Shown here: positions 32,115 through 40,914 of the stretch, piece by piece
Numbering within the stretch: position 1 is the first letter of the stretch
Layout of the letters: each line of letters opens with the position of its first letter
NCBI GenBank assembly: GCA_016763695.1
Contig: JAESTH010000220.1
Coordinates: 1-44,710 of the forward strand
DNA: 44,710 nucleotides
Reading direction: 5' to 3'
From: Alcanivoracaceae bacterium
GTDB lineage: Bacteria > Pseudomonadota > Gammaproteobacteria > Xanthomonadales > Marinicellaceae
The notes under the pieces: model-generated
The model's input: the letters and a program-made list of their open reading frames with translations, nothing else
Databases searched by the model: none
Told to the model about the DNA's origin: nothing
Made by a program: the position numbers and the translations under genes

Positions 32115-33632
32115 ATGACTGCATTTGATAAATTAAACGTGATACGCGCATCCAAAGGAAGCGTATTAACCAAAGGTTTAGGTGATGATATTATTACCAA
32201 ATTTCTTGTCAGCGACCCGAGTCTGGCACAAGCGATTGAAACAGCTTATGATAACTTCAATAACATTAAAGCTGAGTTTCCGAACTTGGTCGACATGGAC
32301 GAAACAGCACAAATGCAACATATACAGCAGGATTATGTTAACTTCTATTCTGATGATGCAATTAACCCATATGTTTCACTGGCCGGCAAAGGAGCCTGGT
32401 TAATCACCTTAAAAGGTGCCGTTATACATGATAATGGCGGATATGGTATGTTAGGTGCTGGCCATGCTCCTGTTTTTGTACTTGAGGCCATGAGCAGACC
32501 GCATGTCATGGCAAATATCATGACAGCAGCTGTAGGACAACTTAAACTAAGCCAAGCCATAAAACGCGAAGTTGGACATACCCAGGGTAACTGCCCTTTT
32601 GATAAGTTTTTGTGCATGAACTCTGGTTCAGAGGCCGTAACAGTAGCAGCCAGAATATCAGACATCAATGCAAAAAACATGACGGACAATGGTGGCCGAC
32701 ATGCTGGCAAACAAATAAAAATAATGGCCTTGAAAGGGGCATTTCATGGCCGTACAGATCGACCTGCTCAATACTCTGATTCATCATTGGGTGGATACAG
32801 AAAAAACTGCGCCTCATTCCAGAACAGAGACAACCTAATCACTATCGGTATCAATGACATAGAAGACTTAAAACAGGCATTTGCTCAAGTTGATGCTGAT
32901 AATATCTTTATAGAGTCATTTTTTATGGAACCTGTTATGGGCGAAGGAAACCCTGGCATGGGCATCAGTAGAGAATTTTATGATACAGCTCGTGCATTAA
33001 CTAAAGAACGAGGAACATTATTATTAGTCGATTCCATTCAGGCTGGCTTACGCGCACAGGGCTGCTTGTCAATCGTCGATTATCAGGGTTTTGACGGCAT
33101 TGATGCACCAGATATGGAAACCTATTCTAAAGCACTGAATGCAGGGCATTATCCATTGTCCGTATTAGCCATGACTGCTGATACTGCGGCCATGTATGTT
33201 AAAGGTGTTTATGGAAATACCATGACAACCAATCCTAAAGCCATGGATGTTGCTTGCGAAGTACTAGCAAGAGTTGATGATGCATTCAGAAAGAATATTC
33301 TCGAACGTGGTGTAGAATTTGTTGAAAAGCTTAATGGTTTACAACAGAAATTAAACGGTCAAGTGACCAATGTGCAAGGCACAGGCCTATTATTTTCATG
33401 CGAACTGGCATCAGAGTTCAAAGCTTATGGCACAGATTCAATTGAAGAATTTTTACGTTTTCATGGTGTTGGCGTCATTCATGGCGGAGAAAACTCACTG
33501 CGCTTTACACCACATTTCGCAATCACCTCTGCCGAAGTTGATTTAATTATCGATGCTGTTGAATATGCCATTATTAATGGACCAAAAGCAAACGCAAAAG
33601 ATGAAGTCAACACTTTAGAAAAGGCAAGTTAG
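32115..33632 (+). CDS. Class III PLP-dependent aminotransferase, substrate unknown
   Basis: The 505-residue fold type I protein of the class III aminotransferase family is longer than usual (about 400-460) because of an N-terminal region of roughly 90 residues. Visible motifs are GGYGMLGAGHAP, FLCMNSGSEAVTVAARI, ALKGAFHGRTDRPAQYSDSS, LLLVDSIQAGLRAQG and the PLP lysine in YSKALNAGHYPLSVLAM. The usual DExQTG is DSIQAG: the PLP-nitrogen aspartate and the Gln are kept, but the following Glu is Ser. The end has RFTPHFAITSAEVDLIIDAVEYAI. A lysine 6-aminotransferase or another omega-amino-acid aminotransferase is possible, but I cannot assign a substrate. GAGGA precedes the ATG. Stops TAG and TAA are in tandem. 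Confidence 0.85.
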   Translation: MTAFDKLNVIRASKGSVLTKGLGDDIITKFLVSDPSLAQAIETAYDNFNNIKAEFPNLVDMDETAQMQHIQQDYVNFYSDDAINPYVSLAGKGAWLITLKGAVIHDNGGYGMLGAGHAPVFVLEAMSRPHVMANIMTAAVGQLKLSQAIKREVGHTQGNCPFDKFLCMNSGSEAVTVAARISDINAKNMTDNGGRHAGKQIKIMALKGAFHGRTDRPAQYSDSSLGGYRKNCASFQNRDNLITIGINDIEDLKQAFAQVDADNIFIESFFMEPVMGEGNPGMGISREFYDTARALTKERGTLLLVDSIQAGLRAQGCLSIVDYQGFDGIDAPDMETYSKALNAGHYPLSVLAMTADTAAMYVKGVYGNTMTTNPKAMDVACEVLARVDDAFRKNILERGVEFVEKLNGLQQKLNGQVTNVQGTGLLFSCELASEFKAYGTDSIEEFLRFHGVGVIHGGENSLRFTPHFAITSAEVDLIIDAVEYAIINGPKANAKDEVNTLEKAS

Positions 33633-33644
33633 TAAAAAAGCCTT

Positions 33645-33890
33645 ATGAGTGATAAAAAGCAAAAAGATTCACAAGGAAAAACAATACTGGAGCGGCGGAC
33701 ACAAGACCGGCGCTCCTACGACATTGCTGAAGACTTTGTGGATCGCCGCAGAGTAGAAAGACGTGTTATTAAAGAAGACATAGACTTTGATGATAGGCGA
33801 ACAAAGATAAGGCGATCCAAGATAGTAGGCGTGGATTTTAAAGATCGAAGGAATACAGTCCGAAGAAAGGATGATCGAAAAATAGATTAA
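33645..33890 (+). CDS. Small Arg/Asp-rich protein with four 17-residue RR repeats
   Basis: No family was recognised. The 81-residue, highly charged protein has a strict 17-residue period. RR pairs fall at 17-18, 34-35, 51-52 and 68-69, second RR pairs at 22-23, 39-40, 56-57 and 73-74, and Phe at 31, 48 and 65. The consensus is (D/E)RRxxxRRxxxxxxDF. Codons differ between units (cgc, agg, cga), so the repeat is old and kept at protein level. No signal peptide or membrane helix is seen. It lies 12 bp after the aminotransferase gene and 65 bp before asnS, and the ribosome site is weak. Binding to nucleic acid or a polyanion is only a guess. Confidence 0.75.
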   Translation: MSDKKQKDSQGKTILERRTQDRRSYDIAEDFVDRRRVERRVIKEDIDFDDRRTKIRRSKIVGVDFKDRRNTVRRKDDRKID

Positions 33891-33955
33891 AAAATGAAAG
33901 TGCTGAAAAACTCTTCCATTTCAAACCAAACAGAAAAATAAAACAGGAAAAAACA

Positions 33956-35368
33956 ATGACAGACAGCTCTGTTGATATATCAATCAAACAAGCATTAAAA
34001 GGTGAGATCACCTTTGATACAATCGTAACCATCAAAGGTTGGGTGAGAAATCGCCGCGATTCAAAAGCCGGATTTTCGTTTATTATCATGCACGATGGTT
34101 CATGCTTTGATGGAATCCAGGTCATTGCTGATAATACCCTGGATAATTATAGTGAACAGATTAAACACTTAACAACTGGCTGCTCTGCCATTATTACTGG
34201 TAAACTGGTCAAGTCTGGTGGTAAGGGACAGACATGCGAAATTCAGGCATCGTCTGTAGAAGTAACAGGTATGGTTGAAGACCCTGAAACCTATCCTGTC
34301 CAACCCAAGCGACACACCATGGAGTTTCTACGTAGTGTGGCACACTTACGCCCCCGTACCAATACATTTAGCGCCATGACCAGAGTGCGCAATACACTTG
34401 CGCAGGCTGTACACAGATTTTTTCATGGCAAGGGCTTCAACTGGATAAGCACACCTATTATTACCGCCAGTGACTGTGAAGGTGCCGGCGATATGTTTAG
34501 AGTGACACAACTAGATTTAGCTAATATACCAATGACAGATAAAGGTGCTGTTGATTATTCCAAGGATTTTTTTGGAAAAGAAACCTATCTAACAGTATCT
34601 GGACAACTAAATGTAGAAACACATGCCCTGGCCTTGTCTAAAGTTTATACATTTGGCCCAACATTCAGAGCCGAAAACTCTAATACAACCAGACATCTGG
34701 CTGAGTTTTGGATGATAGAACCCGAAGTGGCCTTCCATGACTTAAAAGATAGTGCTGATTTAGCTGAAGACTTCTTAAAATATGTATTCAATGCCGTACT
34801 TGAAGAAAATGCAGATGATATGCAGTTCTTCGATAAATTTGTGCAAAAAGGCGTTATCGATAGATTACAATCATTCCAGAAAGATAGTTTTGCTAGGGTA
34901 GATTATACGGATGCTGTTGAAATACTACTGAAATCTGGTAAAAAATTTGAATATAAAGTTGAATGGGGTACAGAGTTACAGACAGAACATGAAAGGTATC
35001 TAGCTGAAGAGTATTATAAAAAACCAACAGTAATCATGAACTACCCAAAAACAATTAAACCTTTTTATATGCACTGCAATGATGATGGCAAAACAGTGGC
35101 ATGCATGGATGTACTTGTGCCGGGTATTGGTGAGTTGATCGGCGGCTCACAAAGAGAAGCTCGCCTGGATGTACTTATAGACAGAATGAAAGAACATGAC
35201 CTTGATCTTGAGGAATACAAATGGTACATAGACCTGCGTAGATATGGTACTGTACCACATGCAGGGTTTGGCTTAGGATTTGAACGATTAGTGAGCTATG
35301 TCACAGGCATAAACAATATTCGTGATGTTATCGCTTTCCCAAGAACACCAGGAAATGCCAAATTCTAA
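33956..35368 (+). CDS. asnS: Asparaginyl-tRNA synthetase
   Basis: AsnRS charges tRNA-Asn. The 470-residue class IIb synthetase has an N-terminal OB anticodon-binding domain ([34 protein letters not shown]). The catalytic domain shows [34 protein letters not shown] (motif 1 region), [25 protein letters not shown] (motif 2) and [15 protein letters not shown] (motif 3). The Asn-specific signature [32 protein letters not shown] distinguishes it from AspRS. AGGA precedes the ATG. Its presence implies direct Asn-tRNA charging, though an indirect route may coexist. Confidence 0.97.
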   Translation: MTDSSVDISIKQALKGEITFDTIVTIKGWVRNRRDSKAGFSFIIMHDGSCFDGIQVIADNTLDNYSEQIKHLTTGCSAIITGKLVKSGGKGQTCEIQASSVEVTGMVEDPETYPVQPKRHTMEFLRSVAHLRPRTNTFSAMTRVRNTLAQAVHRFFHGKGFNWISTPIITASDCEGAGDMFRVTQLDLANIPMTDKGAVDYSKDFFGKETYLTVSGQLNVETHALALSKVYTFGPTFRAENSNTTRHLAEFWMIEPEVAFHDLKDSADLAEDFLKYVFNAVLEENADDMQFFDKFVQKGVIDRLQSFQKDSFARVDYTDAVEILLKSGKKFEYKVEWGTELQTEHERYLAEEYYKKPTVIMNYPKTIKPFYMHCNDDGKTVACMDVLVPGIGELIGGSQREARLDVLIDRMKEHDLDLEEYKWYIDLRRYGTVPHAGFGLGFERLVSYVTGINNIRDVIAFPRTPGNAKF

Positions 35369-35376
35369 ACTATATT

Positions 35377-35404
35377 GTAGAGACAAAGCATGCTTTGTCT
35401 CTAC
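35377..35404. repeat. Perfect 28-bp palindrome between asnS and truD
   Basis: gtagagacaaagca is followed immediately by its reverse complement tgctttgtctctac, giving a 14-bp self-complementary arm with no spacer. It lies eight bases after the asnS stop. No T-run follows. The GTAGAGAC...GTCTCTAC form resembles families of short dispersed palindromic repeats seen in many bacterial genomes, so it may be a small mobile palindrome that also acts as a transcript end. Confidence 0.65.
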
Positions 35405-35416
35405 GGATAAAACCTG

Positions 35417-36481
35417 ATGAATTTAGATTTTAACAGCCTATTCCCAACAATAAATAAAATATCTAGCACTGGTACCATTCGCACAAATCCACAAGACTTC
35501 AAAGTGACTGAACTAAACGATATTGAGCTATCTGGTGCAGGCGAACACTTATGGTTATACATAGAAAAAACAGATAGCAATACCGACTGGGTTGCCAAAC
35601 AGTTATCAAATGTTTGTCAAACACCACGTCGTCAGGTGGGCTTTGCAGGCCTAAAGGACAGGCATGCTGTCACACAACAGTGGTTCAGCATACAATTACC
35701 TAAAATATCAGATATTGAGAAAATCCAATCTGCCCTACCTGATGCGATCACAATAATTGAACATGCAAAACACAGTAAAAAAATCAAAGTCGGGCAACTG
35801 GATTATAACCAGTTTGAAATCATTATTCGCGAAATAAAAAGTAACGATAAAAGTGATAGTACAAATAATAAAAAACAACAAATAGAAAAAAATATTCAAA
35901 AAATAAAAGATAATGGTGTCGCCAATTATTTTGGACCACAGAGGTTTGGCCATGATATGGGTAATATACAAAAAGTTCAGGACTGGTTTTCTGGTAGCTA
36001 TAAAGTCAAAACCAAAAATCTGAAAAGTATATTGCTATCTACTGCCCGTAGCCATATTTTCAATACAATAGTTGCACAAAGAATTAAAGAGAAAATCTGG
36101 GATACTGCTATAACTGGAGATATTCTGCAATTAAACAAAAGCCACTCATGGTTCGCTGCCAGTGATGCCACCGCAACTGAAATAGCAGAACGGTTAAAAG
36201 TATTTGACATTCATCTTACTGCTGCTATGTGGGGAGAAGATCAAGTTCAAAGCAGCGAATCATGTGCAACTCTGGAAAAACAGCTTGCTGATTCATTTCC
36301 GATTTATCAACAGGGCTTTGAAAAGTTTCGCCTCAAACAAGACCGCCGAGCCATGCGCATATGCCCAATAGATTTAGCACATGAATGGATCAATGACAAT
36401 TTAAAATTAACTTTTAAGTTGCTGCCGGGAGCTTATGCCACTGGCGTCATACGAGAAATACTGGATTTTCATATACGCTGA
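35417..36481 (+). CDS. truD: tRNA pseudouridine(13) synthase TruD
   Basis: TruD isomerises U13 in tRNA-Glu. The 354-residue protein matches E. coli TruD (349). It shows GTIRTNPQDFKVTELNDIELSGAGEHLWLYIEKT, VCQTPRRQVGFAGLKDRHAVTQQWFSI (catalytic Asp in GLKDRHA), and NYFGPQRFGHDMGN. The TRUD insertion domain follows, with LLSTARSHIFNTIVAQRI, then DRRAMRICP and LLPGAYATGVIREIL. It is usually near ispF/surE in E. coli, but not here. The ribosome site is weak. It converges with the acyltransferase gene. Confidence 0.95.
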   Translation: MNLDFNSLFPTINKISSTGTIRTNPQDFKVTELNDIELSGAGEHLWLYIEKTDSNTDWVAKQLSNVCQTPRRQVGFAGLKDRHAVTQQWFSIQLPKISDIEKIQSALPDAITIIEHAKHSKKIKVGQLDYNQFEIIIREIKSNDKSDSTNNKKQQIEKNIQKIKDNGVANYFGPQRFGHDMGNIQKVQDWFSGSYKVKTKNLKSILLSTARSHIFNTIVAQRIKEKIWDTAITGDILQLNKSHSWFAASDATATEIAERLKVFDIHLTAAMWGEDQVQSSESCATLEKQLADSFPIYQQGFEKFRLKQDRRAMRICPIDLAHEWINDNLKLTFKLLPGAYATGVIREILDFHIR

Positions 36482-36502
36482 TTAAAAATAATTTATAAAA
36501 AG

Positions 36503-37948
36503 TCAATCCAGAATTTCTGCATGCACTTCTCCATCCCAGGGATGCATCATCATACAATCCAGCAAGTGATCAAATTGTTTTGGAAATTCTTTAATAACAT
36601 TTTCAGGGTCAGAGACCAGATTTTTATCAACTATTAAACCAAATTCAACCATACCATTATATGACAAGATGCTGATTCCCATACCGATTGTGCCATTTTG
36701 CGGAACCCAAAACATTATTTTTTGAACTTCTGCACCAGTTATATATAGCGGTACCTGAGGCCCTGGGACATTAGTAAGTACTGTAGTCGCTTTTTGAGAG
36801 AACTGATCTAACAACATATTTTGTACCGCGGCAGGCGCCATACCAATTGCACTTAATAAACCAAAAGAAACAATAGCCTGTTTGGATTTTTTCAGTTCAT
36901 TCATTTCTTGATGAACATATGCCAATCTTTTTAATGGATTACTTTCAAATATCGGCAATTTAAGGAAAACCAAACCAAAATGATTACCTAAATTTTTTGC
37001 ATGTTCCAGTGGTCGAAGATTAACAGGAACCGTAGCATTAATGGTTAATCCATTAGGGTTTTCACCAATATTCAACATGTATTCGCGCAATGCTCCTGCT
37101 AAATTTGAGATAAGCACATCATTAACAGTGGTACCTGTTGCATAAGCAATGGCTTTAACTTTTCCCAGTTCTATAGACTCGGCCCAAGCAGCATTTTTTC
37201 TGACACTGAGTTTTGATTTGAAAACAGTTGGAGGATCATCAGGCAAAGTCAGAGCATTAAATAATTCAGCTGCAATATCTGTGAACTCAGACACACCTTT
37301 TTCAAGTAATTCTGGGTTAAGTAGAGCCTGAATTCCCAGATCTTTTATCTGGTTAGCCATCTTTATTGAATTAGTAAACTGCTTTTTTGCAGGGTTAATA
37401 ACTGATTTCAACATGCCTAATTTACGGTGGTGTTCTTTACTGTTATTTTCTCGGCTCAAGTTTAAGCTCTTTTCTCTACTGGTACTGGTCATAGATAACA
37501 ACACTTGAATGAGAGCAATTCCATCGGCATAACAATGATGAATACGGGAAATTAACACTGCGCCTTTCTCATAATTCTCCACAATATGAAACTGCCACAA
37601 TGGTTTAGATTTATCCAATGGTGACGAAGCCAGGTCACTGACAAAATCCTGCAACTCTTTATAGTCTGCATTTCCTGGCAGCGCAACCCGCCTGACATGT
37701 CCTTTGATATCAAAAAACTCATCATCCTGCCAATAAGTTCCTGTTGAATTCATCACTGCCTTTTGCTTAAATCTACGAAAACTGAGAAAATTCTTCTCTA
37801 TCATTTCTAAAAAAGCATCATAATCAGGCAACTTATCAAGAAACATCATGCCAGTAATCATCATTAAATTTGAAGGGGATTCCATTCTTAACCATGCTGT
37901 ATCAACCTTTCTCATGGATTCTTTATGGTTGTCGAAATAATTAAACAT
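36503..37948 (-). CDS. Wax ester synthase / diacylglycerol acyltransferase (WS/DGAT) family protein
   Basis: WS/DGAT enzymes esterify fatty alcohols or diacylglycerol with acyl-CoA to make storage wax esters or triacylglycerol at the membrane. The 481-residue length is typical. The catalytic HHxxxDG motif is seen as SRIHHCYADGIALIQVL near residue 135-145. The N-terminus has DTAWLRMESPSNLMMITGMMFLD. The C-terminal DUF1298-like half has TVNDVLISNLAGALREYM, INATVPVNLRP, GNHFGLVFLKLP and TVLTNVPGPQVPLYITGA, a family signature. Storage-lipid synthesis is inferred. No fatty acyl reductase lies nearby. Confidence 0.93.
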   Translation of the reverse strand: MFNYFDNHKESMRKVDTAWLRMESPSNLMMITGMMFLDKLPDYDAFLEMIEKNFLSFRRFKQKAVMNSTGTYWQDDEFFDIKGHVRRVALPGNADYKELQDFVSDLASSPLDKSKPLWQFHIVENYEKGAVLISRIHHCYADGIALIQVLLSMTSTSREKSLNLSRENNSKEHHRKLGMLKSVINPAKKQFTNSIKMANQIKDLGIQALLNPELLEKGVSEFTDIAAELFNALTLPDDPPTVFKSKLSVRKNAAWAESIELGKVKAIAYATGTTVNDVLISNLAGALREYMLNIGENPNGLTINATVPVNLRPLEHAKNLGNHFGLVFLKLPIFESNPLKRLAYVHQEMNELKKSKQAIVSFGLLSAIGMAPAAVQNMLLDQFSQKATTVLTNVPGPQVPLYITGAEVQKIMFWVPQNGTIGMGISILSYNGMVEFGLIVDKNLVSDPENVIKEFPKQFDHLLDCMMMHPWDGEVHAEILD

Positions 37949-38136
37949 AGATTTATAAAATAGTACGCCTAGAATTTTTCATCTTATCATGAGAGTGCTT
38001 TACACCACTGCAAAAATAGAAGAAAATATTTCAATCAAGCATAAAACTAAGTCTAATATTCATATTGTTTATAAATATGATTTATTTCTATTTTATTCAG
38101 GTTAGAATAAGCCTATAAACCCAGATGAGTTAAGAA

Positions 38137-39315
38137 GTGTCAGAACAGCAACTTAAAATACCAAATTTTAGACTAATCAAGGAAATTGGCCAGGGTGGAA
38201 TGGCCAAAGTATATTTAGGTGAGCAATTGCAACCCAAACGTAAAGTTGCCATAAAAATTGTTTCCCCCAGTAATAACGATCCAAAAATTCTTGAAGACTT
38301 AAAACAAGAAGGCGACACAGTTGCGCAATTTAATCATCCAAATATCGTCACTGTTTATTCTTGTGGCGTTGTCGATAAAAACTATTATCTGGCTATGGAG
38401 ATTCTTCCTGGTGGTGATTTAAAACAAAAGATTAGCGAGAAGGTGCTTGAAGATATTGACATCTTACATATCATGAAAGACATGAGCAGTGCATTGGCTC
38501 ACTCGCATAAACGCCAAACACTGCACCGTGACATTAAGCCTGAAAATATCATGTTCAATGAAGAAGGAAAAGCTGTTTTGTTAGACTTTGGTATTGCCAA
38601 AGCACATGGCAAAACCAGTGAATTCACCCGTATCGGTGCTGTAGTAGGTACACCACACTACATGAGTCCAGAAAGGGCTTTAGGCAAAGACATTGATGAA
38701 CGCTCTGACCTTTATGCGCTAGGCGTGGTCATGTACGAAATGTTGATAGGTAAAAAACTATTTGAAGGTGAAGATACTTTTGCCATTAGCTATGCACATG
38801 TACATGAACCCCCTCCTCCATTGCCTAAGGACAAATCCGCCTTACAATCCATATTAGACAAGTTATTAGCCAAAGACCCTGATGACAGGTATCAGTCTGC
38901 TGATCAATTAACCAGCATTTTAGATAAATGGATCAAACGCTTGGATCGCAGCAATTCACAGACCACACAGGGCTTCATACCCATACGTCAAATACAGACA
39001 AGGTCTAATAAATTAATTATTTATATACTATCCTCGGTAATTGCATTGGGGATTGCTGGCATCACTGGTTGGTATATGACACAAGAAAAAATTAAAGTCA
39101 ATCACAATGATTTAACACCAAGCCAGAAGATAGAACTCAATACCAAAAGAGCCGCCGCTAACAGATTCTTAAAACTTGAGCAATTTGACAGTGCCGAAAT
39201 TAATTTTAAAGCCATTTTAAAAGATTACGATTGTAAAGATGCAGATGCCAGAAATTTTCTCAAAGAGTTTAATGTAGAATTCTACCAAAAAATACTTACT
39301 AATTGTCCTGACTGA
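38137..39315 (+). CDS. Hanks-type serine/threonine protein kinase, membrane-anchored
   Basis: The 392-residue protein has an N-terminal kinase domain (about 10-270) with the glycine loop IGQGGMAKVYLGE, VAIKIV (ATP lysine), HPNIVTVY, the catalytic loop TLHRDIKPENIMFN, LLDFGIAKA and the APE-equivalent GTPHYMSPERALGKDIDERSDLYALGVVMYEML. All catalytic residues are present. A single membrane helix (LIIYILSSVIALGIAGITGWYM, about 290-311) is followed by an approximately 80-residue outer tail with a TPR-like AAANRFLKLEQFDSAEINFKAILKDY segment. It lacks PASTA repeats. The start is GTG. No cognate phosphatase or FHA protein is adjacent, so targets are unknown. Confidence 0.9.
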   Translation: MSEQQLKIPNFRLIKEIGQGGMAKVYLGEQLQPKRKVAIKIVSPSNNDPKILEDLKQEGDTVAQFNHPNIVTVYSCGVVDKNYYLAMEILPGGDLKQKISEKVLEDIDILHIMKDMSSALAHSHKRQTLHRDIKPENIMFNEEGKAVLLDFGIAKAHGKTSEFTRIGAVVGTPHYMSPERALGKDIDERSDLYALGVVMYEMLIGKKLFEGEDTFAISYAHVHEPPPPLPKDKSALQSILDKLLAKDPDDRYQSADQLTSILDKWIKRLDRSNSQTTQGFIPIRQIQTRSNKLIIYILSSVIALGIAGITGWYMTQEKIKVNHNDLTPSQKIELNTKRAAANRFLKLEQFDSAEINFKAILKDYDCKDADARNFLKEFNVEFYQKILTNCPD

Positions 39316-39383
39316 ATACTTGTCAAAACCACTTATTCTCGGCCAGGGTCTCCTAGAGGGAAATCACACTCTATAGATTTTAA

Positions 39384-40310
39384 TCAAGATTTATTTTTTA
39401 TATTAATAATCTCTGCAGCAATACTAACAGCAATCTCCTGAACAGTTCGACTATTGATATTAACCCCGACAGGTGCATAAACCTTATTCAGGTCTGTCTG
39501 TGCATACCCATCATTTACCAGTGCGCTGAACATCACATTTATCTTATTTTTACTCCCCAACACACCCAGGTACTTTTGCCTTGATTTTAGCAATTGCGAT
39601 AACAATAGTTTATCTTCAGTAAATTTATGCGTCATTAACAAAACATAATCGTTCTGAGTCACATTTATTGAAGTAAAAATGGCCTCATAATTAATAATCT
39701 TCTTATAAGAGGCATAATTATTTACCATAAAAGTATTGATATCATACCGATTATCGTACAAATTAACCTGAAAACCAAGTTTACTTAATAATTCTGAAGT
39801 AGGTAAACTAACATGCCCAGCACCAAAAATATGTACGATTAGCTGACTATTAAGCAGCTCTGTATAAAACCAAACATCATCAGAAAGTATTTCTGTCATT
39901 TCTGCCTGATTAACATCAAGCAAATCAAGACCTGTACTTGATATTTTAATCATCTGACAACGACTGTCACACTGAGCAATTATTTCTTTGTGCTGGTCAA
40001 ATAATGGCGTGAATGCAACAATTTGTGTCCCAGAGCAAATCATCCCAGAACTTGACTCTGAGCTACCATTATGCACCTGTTTAACAGTGAAAGACTCACT
40101 ACTAGTGGCAAGCAATAAAGACTTAGCCTTTTCAACCAAATTGTACTCCATGATTCCACCACCTATGGAACCATACAATTCACCATTATCCGCAACCATC
40201 ATTTTAAAGCCTCTGCGCCCTGGCGCACTCCCTGATGACTCTATAACTGTTAGTAGATAAAGACTATGTCTACTTTTAAGTAATTGCAGTATTGTCTGCC
40301 AAATATTCAT
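39384..40310 (-). CDS. XdhC/CoxI family protein (molybdenum cofactor insertion factor)
   Basis: XdhC-type proteins bind molybdenum cofactor and help mature xanthine-dehydrogenase-like enzymes. The 308-residue product has the N-terminal XdhC/CoxI domain: LLTVIESSGSAPGRRGFKMMVADNGELYGSIGGGIMEYNLV and GMICSGTQIVAFTPL. A C-terminal Rossmann domain follows: VHIFGAGHVSLPTSELLSKLGFQVNLYDNR, VLLMTHKFTEDKLLL, YLGVLGSKNKINVMF and VYAPVGVNINSRTVQEIAVSIAAEII. No molybdoenzyme subunit (xdhA/xdhB, coxL) is in the window, so the client is unknown. Its ATG overlaps the stop of the small membrane protein gene by 4 bp. Confidence 0.9.
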   Translation of the reverse strand: MNIWQTILQLLKSRHSLYLLTVIESSGSAPGRRGFKMMVADNGELYGSIGGGIMEYNLVEKAKSLLLATSSESFTVKQVHNGSSESSSGMICSGTQIVAFTPLFDQHKEIIAQCDSRCQMIKISSTGLDLLDVNQAEMTEILSDDVWFYTELLNSQLIVHIFGAGHVSLPTSELLSKLGFQVNLYDNRYDINTFMVNNYASYKKIINYEAIFTSINVTQNDYVLLMTHKFTEDKLLLSQLLKSRQKYLGVLGSKNKINVMFSALVNDGYAQTDLNKVYAPVGVNINSRTVQEIAVSIAAEIINIKNKS

Positions 40311-40807
40311 AAAAACAATGTCCCATTAAACAAGCTACGACTAAAAGCATAATATATTGCCATAACACCAGAAAAAGTAACACTGGCTATATAACGATTT
40401 GTTAATTTTATTTGATTTTGAATAAAGAAATTAACAAATAAAGATATGGGTATATTAACAATAAATGATTTTATGGCAATAGTTAATGTTGTAAAACTAC
40501 TACTACCAATGGTTAATAATTCAATAAACAGTAAATGCCTGGCTATCCATAAAGGATTAAAATACAGTAAAGCATAAATCGTTTTCATTATTTGGTGTTT
40601 ATAGCCACTATATTTACTGCATTTTTTTTCGATCCAGGCAAAATAATTAGGGATTTCAAAAGTATAAATAGTTGCTCCAATAAACATGATTCCAAAAAAT
40701 CTTAACCATGAAAACTGATCAAGATACAACGCAGCCATCGCATCAAAAACACTGTAAACGACAGCGCCCCTGATAATATTGATTTTCTTATAATGAAAAA
40801 TAAACAT
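40307..40807 (-). CDS. Small multi-pass membrane protein, unknown function
   Basis: I do not recognise this protein with certainty. The 166-residue product has about four hydrophobic segments: IIRGAVVYSVFDAMAALYL, FFGIMFIGATIYTFEI, TIAIKSFIVNIPISLFVNFF, and IASVTFSGVMAIYYAF. Short basic loops and a KKCSKYSGYKHQ cytoplasmic-type loop are also present. The size and pattern loosely recall the L-alanine exporter AlaE, but the resemblance is too weak to name it. It is translationally coupled (ATGA) to the xdhC-family gene downstream. It starts about 108 bp from the secF stop. Confidence 0.7.
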   Translation of the reverse strand: MFIFHYKKINIIRGAVVYSVFDAMAALYLDQFSWLRFFGIMFIGATIYTFEIPNYFAWIEKKCSKYSGYKHQIMKTIYALLYFNPLWIARHLLFIELLTIGSSSFTTLTIAIKSFIVNIPISLFVNFFIQNQIKLTNRYIASVTFSGVMAIYYAFSRSLFNGTLFL

Positions 40808-40914
40808 GAAGAATTTTTTGATTAATAAAACTTCATCCTTGAAATCACACGAGATTGAGCATGAGACTCTGAAAGAATTTCACAGCCTCATTTCTATAAG
40901 AATATACCAATCAA

